From NCBI GenBank assembly GCA_038223055.1, contig JBBRHF010000069.1, forward strand, positions 1-19,913: 19,913 nt of DNA. The letters run 5' to 3'. Below are positions 7,789-15,534 of this stretch, piece after piece. The stretch comes from JBBRHF01 sp038223055. GTDB taxonomy: Bacteria > Actinomycetota > Actinomycetes > JACCUZ01. Under the pieces are notes generated by a model. The model was not told where the DNA came from, searched no databases, and was given only the letters and a program-made list of their open reading frames with translations. Position 1 is the stretch's first letter. The number at the start of each line of letters is the position of its first letter. A program made the translations under genes and the position numbers.

Positions 7789-7806
7789 GACATAACGCTA
7801 CAGCGT
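7789..7806 (-). promoter_or_regulatory. candidate leaderless promoter with small inverted repeat for the GH26-like gene
   Basis: On the minus strand TAGCGT (complement of 7795-7800) fits TAnnnT and ends 6 nt before the ATG at 7788, as in leaderless actinobacterial genes. It overlaps the inverted repeat ACGCT-ac-AGCGT (7795-7806), a possible operator. No clear -35 box was seen. The rest of the divergent gap to 8025 shows no gene and no clear promoter. Confidence 0.28.
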
Positions 7807-8025
7807 GAGGCAGCGACCTGACGCTGAATATCGACTTCGCACGATCCCCGGCGGCCTGGCTCATACTGTTGCCTCGCGATGGCAGCGCGTGGAGCCGTCG
7901 ACAATCGAGGACGTTGGGGGATCGGTGAGCGGTAGGGCGCGGGCGTTGAGTGGCCGGCGTGTGGTCGGCCGCGGCGGCTGGTGCCGGCCTCACCCGCAGC
8001 TGGACCATGATCATGGCGACCTCGG

Positions 8026-9300
8026 GTGAGGCCGCCCGCCTGGCTACAGCGACTCGGCTGGGGGCTTACCGACCAGGTGATCTCCAGTGCCACCAACGCG
8101 GCCTTGTCCATCCTCATAGCCCGCGCAGTCGGCACCCTCGAGTTCGGCGGCTTCTCCGTCGCCTTCATCGTCTTCAGCCTGTTCGTGGGGCTCAGCCGAA
8201 GCCTGTGCAGCTCCCCGCTCGGCATCCGGTTCGCGGCTGCGACGCAGCCTGAGTTTCGCCGCGCGGCTGCGGCAGCGACAGGGACATCCTTCACCCTGGG
8301 GCTGGTCGGCGGACTCACCTGCCTGCTGTCCGGTCTGCTGATCGGCGGGGTTGTCGGCCAGGCGCTCGTGGCGCTGTCCCTTCCGCTGCCTGCGCTGCTA
8401 TTGCAAGACGCCTGGCGCTACGCGTTCTTCGCTCAGGCACACCCGGCCCGGGCCGCACTCAACGACGCTGTGTGGGCGGCAGTTCAGTTGATCGGCGTGT
8501 ATGTGCTGCTGTCGCGCGGCGTCGGGAGCGTCGCGCCGTTCGTCCTCGCCTGGGGCGGTGCGGCTGTGGCGGCCGCCGCACTGGGGGTCTACCAAGCCAG
8601 GGTGGTGCCTGCCCCGTTCGCAGCCGCTCGATGGATCCGCGAGCATGTGGACCTCACCCGCTACCTTGTCGCCGAGTTCAGCACCTTGCAGGCATGCAAT
8701 CAGGCGACGATGCTCATCATCACAGCGATCGCGACCGCGACGGCCGTCGGCTCCCTCCGGGGAGCGCAGGTCATCCTCGGGCCGGCGACGCTGCTGGCGG
8801 TCAGCTTGCACAGCTTCGCGCTGCCGGAGTTCTCCAGACGTCGTCGTGAGTTGACCGAAGCGGGTTGGATTCGCGCGGCCATGATGCTGTCGACCGCCGT
8901 CACCGCCATCGGCGTGTCCTGGGGTTTGCTGTTCTTCCTGTTGCCGGCTCGTGCCGGTGAGGCGCTGCTCGGCGAGACGTGGTCGGGGACGCATGACGTG
9001 CTGCTCGCCTCGCTGGTGGGCCAGGCCGGCGCTGCTATCGCGACCGGGCCGGCGACGATGCTCTACGCGATGGAGCGCGCCGCGGTCACGATGCGGATCC
9101 ACACGGTGCAGGCTCCGCTGGTCGTGGTCTTCGGTGTCACGGGGGTATTGTTCGCCGGAGCTCAAGGTGCAGCCTGGGGTCTCGCCGCCGCATTCTGGGT
9201 CGCGGTGCCGGCCTGGTTCCTGCGGCTGCGCCAGGAGGCCCGCCGCGCCGGGCAGCAGAGGTTCGACGCGCCAGCGCCGAACCGGGTCGACCTGACGTGA
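8026..9300 (+). CDS. wzx: Wzx-type polysaccharide flippase (MOP superfamily)
   Basis: 424 residues, strongly hydrophobic, with about twelve membrane segments. The N-terminus has WGLTDQVISSATNAALSILI followed by an Ala/Gly-rich second helix, the usual opening of polysaccharide-biosynthesis (MOP/PST) transporters. Another helix-rich half follows the charged loop near 205-215, and the C-terminus is basic. An in-frame TGA at 8008-8010 limits the start to GTG 8026 or later. No strong Shine-Dalgarno site precedes it. Known: Wzx moves undecaprenyl-diphosphate-linked repeat units across the membrane. It is the only flippase candidate in the window, so it probably serves this locus. The GT4 gene follows 93 bp downstream on the same strand and may be co-transcribed. 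Confidence 0.85.
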   Translation: MRPPAWLQRLGWGLTDQVISSATNAALSILIARAVGTLEFGGFSVAFIVFSLFVGLSRSLCSSPLGIRFAAATQPEFRRAAAAATGTSFTLGLVGGLTCLLSGLLIGGVVGQALVALSLPLPALLLQDAWRYAFFAQAHPARAALNDAVWAAVQLIGVYVLLSRGVGSVAPFVLAWGGAAVAAAALGVYQARVVPAPFAAARWIREHVDLTRYLVAEFSTLQACNQATMLIITAIATATAVGSLRGAQVILGPATLLAVSLHSFALPEFSRRRRELTEAGWIRAAMMLSTAVTAIGVSWGLLFFLLPARAGEALLGETWSGTHDVLLASLVGQAGAAIATGPATMLYAMERAAVTMRIHTVQAPLVVVFGVTGVLFAGAQGAAWGLAAAFWVAVPAWFLRLRQEARRAGQQRFDAPAPNRVDLT

Positions 9301-9316
9301 GCAGCGTGGCGGTGTC

Positions 9317-9340
9317 GGTCGGCCTCGAGGTCGGCCTCGA
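9317..9340 (+). repeat. 12-bp perfect tandem duplication in the flippase-GT4 gap
   Basis: GGTCGGCCTCGA occurs twice head to tail (9317-9328, 9329-9340) in the 93-bp gap. The unit could be replication slippage or a paired binding site. The rest of the gap carries the Shine-Dalgarno tract of the next gene. Confidence 0.7.
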
Positions 9341-9393
9341 GTCGGACTTGTCGGACCCGGCCGAGAGTGGGGGGAGGTAGAGGTGCTGGGTCC

Positions 9394-10566
9394 GTGAGGC
9401 CCCCTCGCGTGCTTCTGGTGGTGGACTCGCTGGCCACCAATGGGGCCGTTTACATCACAGTGGAGCTTGCTCGACGGTGGGCGCCCGACGGTGCACGGCT
9501 CGCGGTTCTTCAGCGTCTGTCCGACGTGCCGGTCGTGACCCCGCCGCCAGGCGTGGCGGTGGTGCAGTTGTCTGCCAGTGGGGCCAGGCTACGATTCGCG
9601 CTGGTGAGAGCGGTGCCGCGTCTTGTTCGCCAGGCTCGCCAGGTGGATGTGGTCGTGGGCGGCTCAGAGATCGGCATCGGCTTTCTCGTTGGCCTTCTGG
9701 CCGCGCGGGTTGCGCGCCGGCCGTTCGTGGTGGCGGTGCATGCCGACCTCGACGACGCCCTCGCAGAGTGGGTCCCTCGGCGCCTGCATGGCCTGTACTA
9801 CTGGGCACACCGGCGGGTGAACGGCGCGGTCTGCGTCGCCCAGGGGCTCGTTGAGCCGCTCGTGCGCAACGGGTTGCCGGTGCAGCGCGTGCACGTGGTG
9901 CGCAACGGCATCGACGTCGCGGCGGTCCAGCGGGCCGCGCGCGGCCCGGGCAACCTGGTCGGAGGGGATCTGCCGGTTGTCGTGGCCACCGGCCGGCTTG
10001 CTCCACAGAAGGCGTATGACGTCCTGCTGCGCGCGCATGCCCGCATCGTGGGACACGTGCCCCACCGACTGCTCATCCTCAACGACGGGCCTGACCACTC
10101 GGCCCTGGTGGCCCTGGCTCGACGGCTGAGGGTGCAGGACTCGGTGCAGTTCGCCGGAGCGGTCCCGACGCCGCTGCCCAGTGTGGCCCGCGCCGCCGTC
10201 TTCTGCCTGCCGTCTCGGCACGAGGGGCTGCCGCTGGCCCTGCTGGAGGCGATCGTGCTCGGGGTGCCGGTGATCGCCGCAGACTGCTCCGAGGGAGTGC
10301 GTGCCGTCTTGGACGATGGGCGGGTCGGCGAGCTGGTGCCCGTAGATGACGTCGAGGCCCTGGCGCAGGCGCTTGCGCGACATCTAGGGGACGGGGGTCC
10401 GCTTCGGGAGCGGGCGCTTCGGGGACCCGCCCATGCGACTTCCTTCGACAGTGAGGTCATGACTGCCGGCTGGACTGCGGCGCTGGTGGAACTCACCCTG
10501 CCCCGTCACGGCCGATCCCCGGGTCGCCCGCGGCCCGCAGCCGGGTGCCCGGGCAAAGGGTTGTAG
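9394..10566 (+). CDS. GT4-family glycosyltransferase (group 1)
   Basis: 390 residues from GTG 9394. A GTG at 9367 in the same frame would add nine low-complexity residues, but the purine-rich tract GGGGGGAGGTAGAGG (9369-9383) then falls inside the gene. As a Shine-Dalgarno site it supports 9394. The N-terminal half starts RVLLVVDSLATNG. The C-terminal half has the GT4 hallmarks VVATGRLAPQKAYDVLLRA and PSRHEGLPLALLEA, with the E-x7-E motif donor-site glutamates, then GVPVIAADCSEG. Known: such enzymes use NDP-sugars to extend lipid-linked glycans; the sugar is not readable. The last 20 or so codons overlap the 3' end of the minus-strand aminotransferase by 61 bp and encode an Arg/Pro/Gly-rich tail that may be dispensable. 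Confidence 0.88.
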   Translation: MRPPRVLLVVDSLATNGAVYITVELARRWAPDGARLAVLQRLSDVPVVTPPPGVAVVQLSASGARLRFALVRAVPRLVRQARQVDVVVGGSEIGIGFLVGLLAARVARRPFVVAVHADLDDALAEWVPRRLHGLYYWAHRRVNGAVCVAQGLVEPLVRNGLPVQRVHVVRNGIDVAAVQRAARGPGNLVGGDLPVVVATGRLAPQKAYDVLLRAHARIVGHVPHRLLILNDGPDHSALVALARRLRVQDSVQFAGAVPTPLPSVARAAVFCLPSRHEGLPLALLEAIVLGVPVIAADCSEGVRAVLDDGRVGELVPVDDVEALAQALARHLGDGGPLRERALRGPAHATSFDSEVMTAGWTAALVELTLPRHGRSPGRPRPAAGCPGKGL

Positions 10567-11693
10567 AACGAGCGGATGGCCCCGGTGACTCGCTCTAGGG
10601 TCTCTGTGTCCATGTAGGGGTGCAGCGGCAGGGTCAGGACCTGCTCGGTCACGATCTCCGTGACTGGGAGGTCTCCGCGCCGGCTGGTCCGGTAGAAGCT
10701 GAAATTGTGGGCACCGAGGAAGTGGATGCCGGTAGAAATCCCCAGCAGCTTGAGGTGGTCGATCAGCGCGGCTCGGCGATCGCTGTCGAGAACCCTCACG
10801 ACATAGATGTAGGGAGCGATGTCGTCCCAGGTGGTGTCGAACAGCTCGAGCCCGTCGATGTCGCACAACGCGTCGTTGTAGTAGCGGCAGTACTGCTGCC
10901 GGTTCCCGATGAATTCCTCGACCATGCTCAGCTGTGCCAGGCCGATCGCCGCCGGCACCGACCCCAGGTGACACCGGTATCCCTGGCGCACCACGTCGAA
11001 CTCCCAGTTGCGCTGGTTGCGGTGGCGTGCGTCGGTGTCCGAGTCGATGCCGAGGTGGCGCAGCTCATGAAGGGTTTGCACATCCCGGGGGTCTGCGGTC
11101 ACGACGGCCCCACCCTCCAGTGTCGTGATGGTCTTCACCGGGCCGAAGCTGAAGCAGGTTAGGTCGCCGAAGGAACCAATAGGTCGCCCGGCGCTGCGCG
11201 ACCCGAAAGCGTGTGCGGCGTCCTCGATGACCCGCAGGCCGTGCTCGCCGGCCAGGTGCATCAGCTCGTCGAGCCGGCACGGCAGGCCCAGGTAGTCCAC
11301 CGCCAGGATCGCCCGGGTGCGATCGGAGATGAGCTCCCGAACCCTCGCCGGGTCGATGCTCAGGCTGTGGGGCTCCACGTCACAGAACACAATCTCCGCC
11401 CCCGTGCGGCTCAACGCCTGATGTCCGGCCACGTAGGTGAACGAGGGACAGATCACCTCATCCCCTGGTCCCAACCCGATCAGCCGCCCAGCGATGTGCA
11501 ACGCCTCTGTGCACGAGTTGGTAGAGACCAGACGACGACCGCTCAATCCCAGGTAACTCTCGAGGCCTTGCTCGAACTCGCGGCTGAGCTTGCCCATGCC
11601 CAGCCAACCTGCTTCGAGGGCGTCCCGGGCGGCATCCTGCACCACCGGCCCCAGATAGGGCCGGTACAGCGGAATCGGGGCACTCCGATGCAC
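10506..11693 (-). CDS. DegT/DnrJ/EryC1/StrS-family PLP-dependent sugar aminotransferase
   Basis: 395 residues from GTG 11693. The frame is open 141 bp farther up, but GTG 11693 has an excellent Shine-Dalgarno site and gives the family-typical start PIPLYRPYLGP. EDAAHAFG (157-164) provides the PLP-pyridine aspartate D158, and SFGPVKTITTLEGG contains the Schiff-base lysine K187. The pattern SCTEALHIAG (60-69) is the phosphate-binding loop. Known: these enzymes transfer an amino group from glutamate or glutamine to 3- or 4-keto nucleotide sugars. Because the lysine is present it should be an aminotransferase, not one of the lysine-less dehydratases (ColD, DdhC). It lies 112 bp downstream of rfbF on the same strand, so its substrate may be a keto sugar made by the upstream operon (inference). 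The last codons overlap the opposing GT4 gene. Confidence 0.88.
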   Translation of the reverse strand: MHRSAPIPLYRPYLGPVVQDAARDALEAGWLGMGKLSREFEQGLESYLGLSGRRLVSTNSCTEALHIAGRLIGLGPGDEVICPSFTYVAGHQALSRTGAEIVFCDVEPHSLSIDPARVRELISDRTRAILAVDYLGLPCRLDELMHLAGEHGLRVIEDAAHAFGSRSAGRPIGSFGDLTCFSFGPVKTITTLEGGAVVTADPRDVQTLHELRHLGIDSDTDARHRNQRNWEFDVVRQGYRCHLGSVPAAIGLAQLSMVEEFIGNRQQYCRYYNDALCDIDGLELFDTTWDDIAPYIYVVRVLDSDRRAALIDHLKLLGISTGIHFLGAHNFSFYRTSRRGDLPVTEIVTEQVLTLPLHPYMDTETLERVTGAIRSFYNPLPGHPAAGRGRPGDRP

Positions 11694-11700
11694 TAGGCAG

Positions 11701-11706
11701 CCCTCC
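11701..11706 (-). promoter_or_regulatory. ribosome binding site deciding the aminotransferase start
   Basis: GGAGGG on the minus strand lies 7 nt before GTG 11693. It fixes the start there rather than at the upstream ATG of the open frame (11834), which would overlap the end of rfbF. The remaining gap to 11805 holds only a weak GCCGG/CCGGC inverted repeat (11766-11784). Confidence 0.65.
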
Positions 11707-11805
11707 GCCGGCAAGCGGAAGCGCTCCGTCGCCGGGTGGATGCGGAAGTGTGCCAGATCGTTGAAGCCGGTGTCGAGACCCGGCCGGTGGCGCGCATTGC
11801 TTTGA

Positions 11806-12657
11806 CTACCCCTTCCAGATCTTCCACGGCGCATCGCCGCTGTCCCAGCGCCGGTTCAACTCGGTCCAGTCACGGAAGGTGTCCATGCCCGCCCAGAAGC
11901 CTTCGTGCGGGAAGATCGTCAACTCCCCGTCGCGAGCGACTCTTTGCAACGGCTCCTTCTCCAGCAGCAGCCCGGCGTCGTCGCTGAGATAGTCGTGGAT
12001 GAAGGATCTGTTGAAGAAGAAGAAGCCGCCGCTGACCCAACCGGTGGCCAACGTCGGCTTCTCGTTGAACTCCGTGACCTTCGAGCAGCGCTCGTCGACG
12101 TGGATCTCACCGAAGCGGCTCGTGGGATGCACCCCCGTCACGGACGCGACCCGGCCCTGCTCGAGGTGGTGACGCAACCCGGCTCGGAGGTCGACGTTGC
12201 CGATGCCGTCGCCGTAGGTGAGGGCGAAGACGTCACTGCCGACGTAGTCGGCGGCCCGCTTGATGCGGCCACCGGTGCCGGTCTCTAGACCCGTCTCGGC
12301 GAACGTGATCTGCCAGCCCTCCTCGACAGCGTTCCCGTGATATTCCGGCATGTGGTCGCCGGACAACTGCAGGGTGAAATCACTGGTCTGGCCTCGCAGC
12401 TCGAGGAAGTACCGCTTGATCATCTCGCTCTTGTAGCCGAGGCAGAGCACGAACTTGCGGAACCCGTAGTGGCTGTAGGTCTTCATGACGTGCCACAGGA
12501 TCGGCTTGCCGCCGATGTCGACCAGCGGTTTTGGCAGTTTCTCGCTGGCCTCCCGCAGGCGGGTACCCATCCCGCCGCACAAGATCATGACAGGTATGTC
12601 AGCTGGGTCCACGTCGGTGGGTGCCGAGGTGGCGAAAGCGTCAGATAAGTCGGGCAT
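11806..12657 (-). CDS. rfbF: glucose-1-phosphate cytidylyltransferase
   Basis: 283 residues, against about 257 usual for RfbF, owing to a 20-residue acidic N-terminal extension. Motifs in order: MILCGGMGTRL (24-34) signature loop, KPLVDIGGKPILWHVMKTYS (43-62) strongly RfbF-like, GGRIKRA (129-135), the catalytic/metal TYGDGIGNVD (147-156), RFGEI, and SGGFFFFN (209-216). Known reaction: CTP + alpha-D-glucose-1-phosphate gives CDP-glucose + PPi, in the cytoplasm. ATG 12657 is preceded by GGGGGGA. It is 65 bp downstream of the GT2 gene on the same strand, so probably part of the same transcription unit, perhaps with an extra internal promoter. Normally the partner is CDP-glucose 4,6-dehydratase (rfbG); none is visible here. 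Confidence 0.93.
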   Translation of the reverse strand: MPDLSDAFATSAPTDVDPADIPVMILCGGMGTRLREASEKLPKPLVDIGGKPILWHVMKTYSHYGFRKFVLCLGYKSEMIKRYFLELRGQTSDFTLQLSGDHMPEYHGNAVEEGWQITFAETGLETGTGGRIKRAADYVGSDVFALTYGDGIGNVDLRAGLRHHLEQGRVASVTGVHPTSRFGEIHVDERCSKVTEFNEKPTLATGWVSGGFFFFNRSFIHDYLSDDAGLLLEKEPLQRVARDGELTIFPHEGFWAGMDTFRDWTELNRRWDSGDAPWKIWKG

Positions 12658-12688
12658 TGGTCCCCCCGTGGCGATGTGGTTCAGGAAA

Positions 12689-12715
12689 AGCCTAATCGTC
12701 TCCCCGGGCGGTCAA
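12689..12715 (-). promoter_or_regulatory. weak candidate internal promoter before rfbF
   Basis: On the minus strand TTGACC (complement of 12710-12715) is followed after 15 nt by TAGGCT (complement of 12689-12694), 31 nt before the rfbF ATG. The hexamers are fair but the spacer is short. Confidence 0.22.
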
Positions 12716-12722
12716 CGATCGA

Positions 12723-13679
12723 TCATCGCCCTCGACGATAGGGCGATCGACCGGTGACGATCCCGCGCACGTAGGCCGCGTGTCTCCGGCCGAGCTCTGG
12801 TCGACCCAGAGCCCGTGCCGCGACCGAGCGCGCCAGCATGCCCAGAGCTAGGACCACCCGCATCACGCCGGCCGCCGCAGCAGTGTCGTGATCACCCAGG
12901 AACGCCGCCATCGAGGCGCCGCGCTGTTGGGGCATCTTCGTTGACCCCCCGCCGGACGAGCCGGCGGCGTGGGGCACGAGAAGATCGGTACGGAGAGTCT
13001 GTCGCAGGCCGGCGTCGCGCACCATCCGCCCGAAGGCCATGTCCTCGTTGTAGACGAAATATCGTTCATCGAAGCCACCGAGCTCCAAGAACGTCTTACG
13101 CCGCACGGCCAGACACGCGCCGGTCAGCCAGTCAGGCTGCAGGCTCGCGCCCACTCGTGGCCGCGCGTAGACCCCTGCGGTCGGACGCCATCTGTGCAAC
13201 CCGACGGCCTGCACCAGGCATCGACGGATGGTGGGCTGCCATCCCGCGGCGCCGATCTCGATCCGCCCGTCGACCCCGGTGGGCGATGCCGCGACCGCCG
13301 CCAGGTGTGGATCGGCCTCGAGATCCGCCAGCAATGCCTGCCAGATCACCGGCGTGGGGCGGCTATCGGGGTTGGCGAAGATCAGGAACTCCGCGCTTGA
13401 GCTGCGGGCGCCGGTGTTGGCCGCCGCCGCGAAACCGCTGTTGCGACCGTCGAGGTAGCGCCCGTGCGGGAAGCCGGCCAGCAACCCGGCGACGCCATCG
13501 GCACCGGAAGAGTTGTCGACGACAACGAGCCGCTGATCCGGCCCCGCCGCGCCGGAGAGGAGCCCAGCGACCTGGTCCCTGCTGTGGTAGCTCACGATCA
13601 CCACCTCGAAGCGCTCCGCGCTGACGAACGGGTCGCGATCGGCCAGCACCCCGAGCTGTGACTGCACGTCGGCGCTCAT
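12723..13679 (-). CDS. GT2 glycosyltransferase, WbbL (rhamnosyltransferase-like) type
   Basis: 318 residues. Motifs of the WbbL group in order: EVVIVSYHSRDQ near 25-36, VVDNSSGADG, RNSGFAAAANTG, the DxD-equivalent ANPDSRP, then WLTGACLAVRR and GGFDERYFVYNEDMAFGRM with the catalytic-base-containing ED pair. Known: this group transfers rhamnose or related 6-deoxysugars from an NDP donor to a lipid-linked acceptor. Here the donor might be the product of the neighbouring CDP-sugar genes (inference). ATG 13679 overlaps the TGA of the SAF oxidoreductase (ATGA), so translation is probably coupled. The C-terminus is hydrophobic then basic and may lie on the membrane. Confidence 0.88.
   Translation of the reverse strand: MSADVQSQLGVLADRDPFVSAERFEVVIVSYHSRDQVAGLLSGAAGPDQRLVVVDNSSGADGVAGLLAGFPHGRYLDGRNSGFAAAANTGARSSSAEFLIFANPDSRPTPVIWQALLADLEADPHLAAVAASPTGVDGRIEIGAAGWQPTIRRCLVQAVGLHRWRPTAGVYARPRVGASLQPDWLTGACLAVRRKTFLELGGFDERYFVYNEDMAFGRMVRDAGLRQTLRTDLLVPHAAGSSGGGSTKMPQQRGASMAAFLGDHDTAAAAGVMRVVLALGMLARSVAARALGRPELGRRHAAYVRGIVTGRSPYRRGR
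12725..12747 (-). terminator. hairpin at the end of the GT2 gene, possible attenuator
   Basis: An 8-bp perfect stem ATCGCCCT (12725-12732) with AGGGCGAT (12740-12747), 7-nt loop, overlapping the stop codon region of the GT2 gene. No T tract follows. It could reduce read-through into rfbF or stabilise the upstream mRNA. Confidence 0.3.
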
Positions 13680-14986
13680 CGAGCCGCCCCGCTGAGCGCT
13701 CCGGCGAACAGGTCCCGCTGCTCGTCGCGTAGCCGGTCGATCAGCCGGCCGGCGGGCACCTTGACGTCGTCGTAGGTCAGCGTGGCGTCCTTGGGGACGT
13801 CCCGCTCCAGCCGGCAGCCCTCCGCAAGGCCGGACGGGAGCAGGCCCTCGGCCTCGGTCACAACTGCATCCTCGGCCTCTCCGTAGTGGTGGTAGCCGCC
13901 CAGCCCGTCGAGCATCGTTCCGGCCGCCAGGTCGGTCTTTGCGGTCGCCACCACGTCCACTCGAGGCGGACCGGCCGCCGAGATGACCGGATCATGGAAC
14001 AGGACTGCCCGGGCCAGGCTGGTGGGCACCTCGAAATGGCAGAGGTGATAGGGGGTGTAGAAGCTGTACAACGGGCCCTCTCCGAGCTTGTACAGGTTCA
14101 GGAAGTGCCGCTGGCGCGGGTCCTCGATCGTGGCCAGGCAGAAGACCCCCGGGCCTGGCCGCGCACCCACGACGTAGTCGACGATGCCGCCGATCCGCGA
14201 AAGCTCGTCGGCGTCGTAAGCCTCCGTCAGCTCGTCCACGTGTCCCTGATGAGTCGCACCGCCCATACCCCGTCGGGCGACAGTCATTCCCGTGGCGTTG
14301 GCGACGATCGCCTGCTCGAAGGAGACCTTTGTGCCGTCGGCGAAGCTGGTCACCATCCGCGGGTCCTGGCCCCATTTGCGTGCGAAGCCGTCCTGCGTGG
14401 TCGGGTTGCGGTAGGGATCTTGCAGGCCCTTGATGTTGCCCATGACCAGCGGCGTGAGGCCGATGCCGCGGACGAATCGGTACAGGTTCAGGCTGACACC
14501 GGGCTGGTCACCGTCGACGCCAGTGAAGATCACCCCCGCGCGATCGGCGAGGACCTTCAGCAACGGTCCGACGGTCCCGTCAAGCTCGGCGTTCATCGTG
14601 ACAACGTGCTTGCCTGCGCGGATGGCTGCCAGCGTGACCTGGGCCCCGAACTCCACTGCGCCGGTCACGTCGCACACGACGTCGATGCCGTCGGCCTCCA
14701 CCACGGCATGGGGATCTCTGCTGACGACCGGCACCCCTCGAGCGATGGCCTTAGCCGTGGCCCGGGCGTCGTCGACGACGTCGATGTCGGTCACACCGGC
14801 CTCGCGAAAGGCCCGCTCCGCTGCACTCAGCGTCCGGTTCGAGATGGCGACGAGCTCCATGCCCGGGGTCAGGTTGACGATCTGGTTGGCCACACCGCGC
14901 CCCATGAACCCGGCGCCGACCATGGCGACACGGACCGGCTTTCCGGACGCGACGCGCGCCTCGAGTGCTGAGTCGACGAGGATCAT
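13676..14986 (-). CDS. SAF-domain NAD(P)-dependent oxidoreductase (homoserine-dehydrogenase-like fold)
   Basis: 436 residues. An N-terminal Rossmann fold has VAMVGAGFMGRGVANQI (20-36; G24, G26, G29). It is followed by a stretch like the NAD-binding domain of homoserine dehydrogenase, including VSRDPHAV, VDVVCDVTGAVEFGAQ and KHVVTMNAELDGTVG. The C-terminal region, roughly 345-420, has the shape of a SAF domain: TDLAAGTMLDG, GLLPSGLAEGC, DVPKDATLTYDDV. SAF domains also occur in sialic-acid synthases, antifreeze proteins and altronate dehydratases. The exact reaction is not known to me. Homoserine biosynthesis is unlikely, because the gene sits between an RmlC-like epimerase and a GT2, overlapping both by 4 nt. 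Probably oxidises, reduces or rearranges a nucleotide-sugar intermediate or makes a sugar substituent. Confidence 0.78.
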   Translation of the reverse strand: MILVDSALEARVASGKPVRVAMVGAGFMGRGVANQIVNLTPGMELVAISNRTLSAAERAFREAGVTDIDVVDDARATAKAIARGVPVVSRDPHAVVEADGIDVVCDVTGAVEFGAQVTLAAIRAGKHVVTMNAELDGTVGPLLKVLADRAGVIFTGVDGDQPGVSLNLYRFVRGIGLTPLVMGNIKGLQDPYRNPTTQDGFARKWGQDPRMVTSFADGTKVSFEQAIVANATGMTVARRGMGGATHQGHVDELTEAYDADELSRIGGIVDYVVGARPGPGVFCLATIEDPRQRHFLNLYKLGEGPLYSFYTPYHLCHFEVPTSLARAVLFHDPVISAAGPPRVDVVATAKTDLAAGTMLDGLGGYHHYGEAEDAVVTEAEGLLPSGLAEGCRLERDVPKDATLTYDDVKVPAGRLIDRLRDEQRDLFAGALSGAAR

Positions 14987-15534
14987 CGACGGGGCACCGC
15001 CGCCTGATCATCCAGCAGTGGCCATGAGGCGTCCTTGTCGCTCACGAGGGTGACCGGCAGTGGCCAAGTGATGCCCAACGCCGGGTCGTCATGGCGGAGC
15101 CCGCGCTCTGCGCCGGGCGTGTAGGCCTCGCTGACCGCGTAGGTGATCTCCGTGTCGTCCACGAGGCTCTGGTGCCCGTGGGCGAACATCGGCGGCACGT
15201 AGATCGCCCGGTGGTTTTCCGCGGAGAGCTCGACGGCCACGTGTTGCAGGTGGGTCTGGCTGTCCGGGCGCATGTCGACGATGACGTCAAGGATCGCGCC
15301 GAGAGTGCAGCGGATCAGTTTGGACTCAGTAGCCGGCTCCGTCTGGTAGTGCAAGCCGCGGACCGTGCCCGCGATGTGTGTTGCGGACACGTTCATCTGT
15401 TCGACGGCTGTCCGCAGCCCGTGAGCGGCAAACTCCTCCCGGCAAAAGCTCCGCGCGAAGCTGCCGCGCACGTCCTCCCGCGGCTCGATGTCCACGATGA
15501 AGGCACCCGGGAGGCTGGTCGCGGTGAAGATCAC
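14983..15534 (-). CDS. rfbC: RmlC-like NDP-4-keto-6-deoxysugar 3,5-epimerase
   Basis: 183 residues from GTG 15534, the normal RmlC length. The frame is open to 15693, but that part is antisense to conserved SDR sequence, and GTG 15534 forms a GTGA overlap with the SDR stop. Cupin fold with the expected catalytic residues at standard positions: H62 in VRGLHYQ, K72, and Y132 and Y138 in ITYAVSEAY. PPMFAHGHQ and ERGLRHDDPALGI are also family hallmarks. Known: RmlC epimerises C3 and C5 of dTDP-4-keto-6-deoxyglucose; relatives act at C3 only or on other NDP sugars. There is no rmlA, rmlB or rmlD here, and the operon reads on to a cytidylyltransferase, so a CDP-sugar or an intermediate supplied from outside the window is possible. 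Confidence 0.88.
   Translation of the reverse strand: MIFTATSLPGAFIVDIEPREDVRGSFARSFCREEFAAHGLRTAVEQMNVSATHIAGTVRGLHYQTEPATESKLIRCTLGAILDVIVDMRPDSQTHLQHVAVELSAENHRAIYVPPMFAHGHQSLVDDTEITYAVSEAYTPGAERGLRHDDPALGITWPLPVTLVSDKDASWPLLDDQAAVPRR

Noticed and set aside
7805..8029. Small 74-codon plus-strand frame before the flippase
   Set aside because: No ribosome binding site, no motif and Arg-rich composition; it only touches the flippase GTG by chance.
10514..10556. CCCGGG-rich palindromes as a terminator between the GT4 and aminotransferase genes
   Set aside because: Short palindromes are expected by chance at this GC content and no single stable stem stood out.
13886..14971. 361-codon open frame antisense to the SAF oxidoreductase
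   Set aside because: No recognisable domain, and fully covered by a gene with clear Rossmann and SAF motifs and coupled junctions.
13676..14986. Calling the SAF protein homoserine dehydrogenase
   Set aside because: Only the NAD-binding fold is shared; the C-terminal SAF-like region and operon context argue against amino-acid synthesis.
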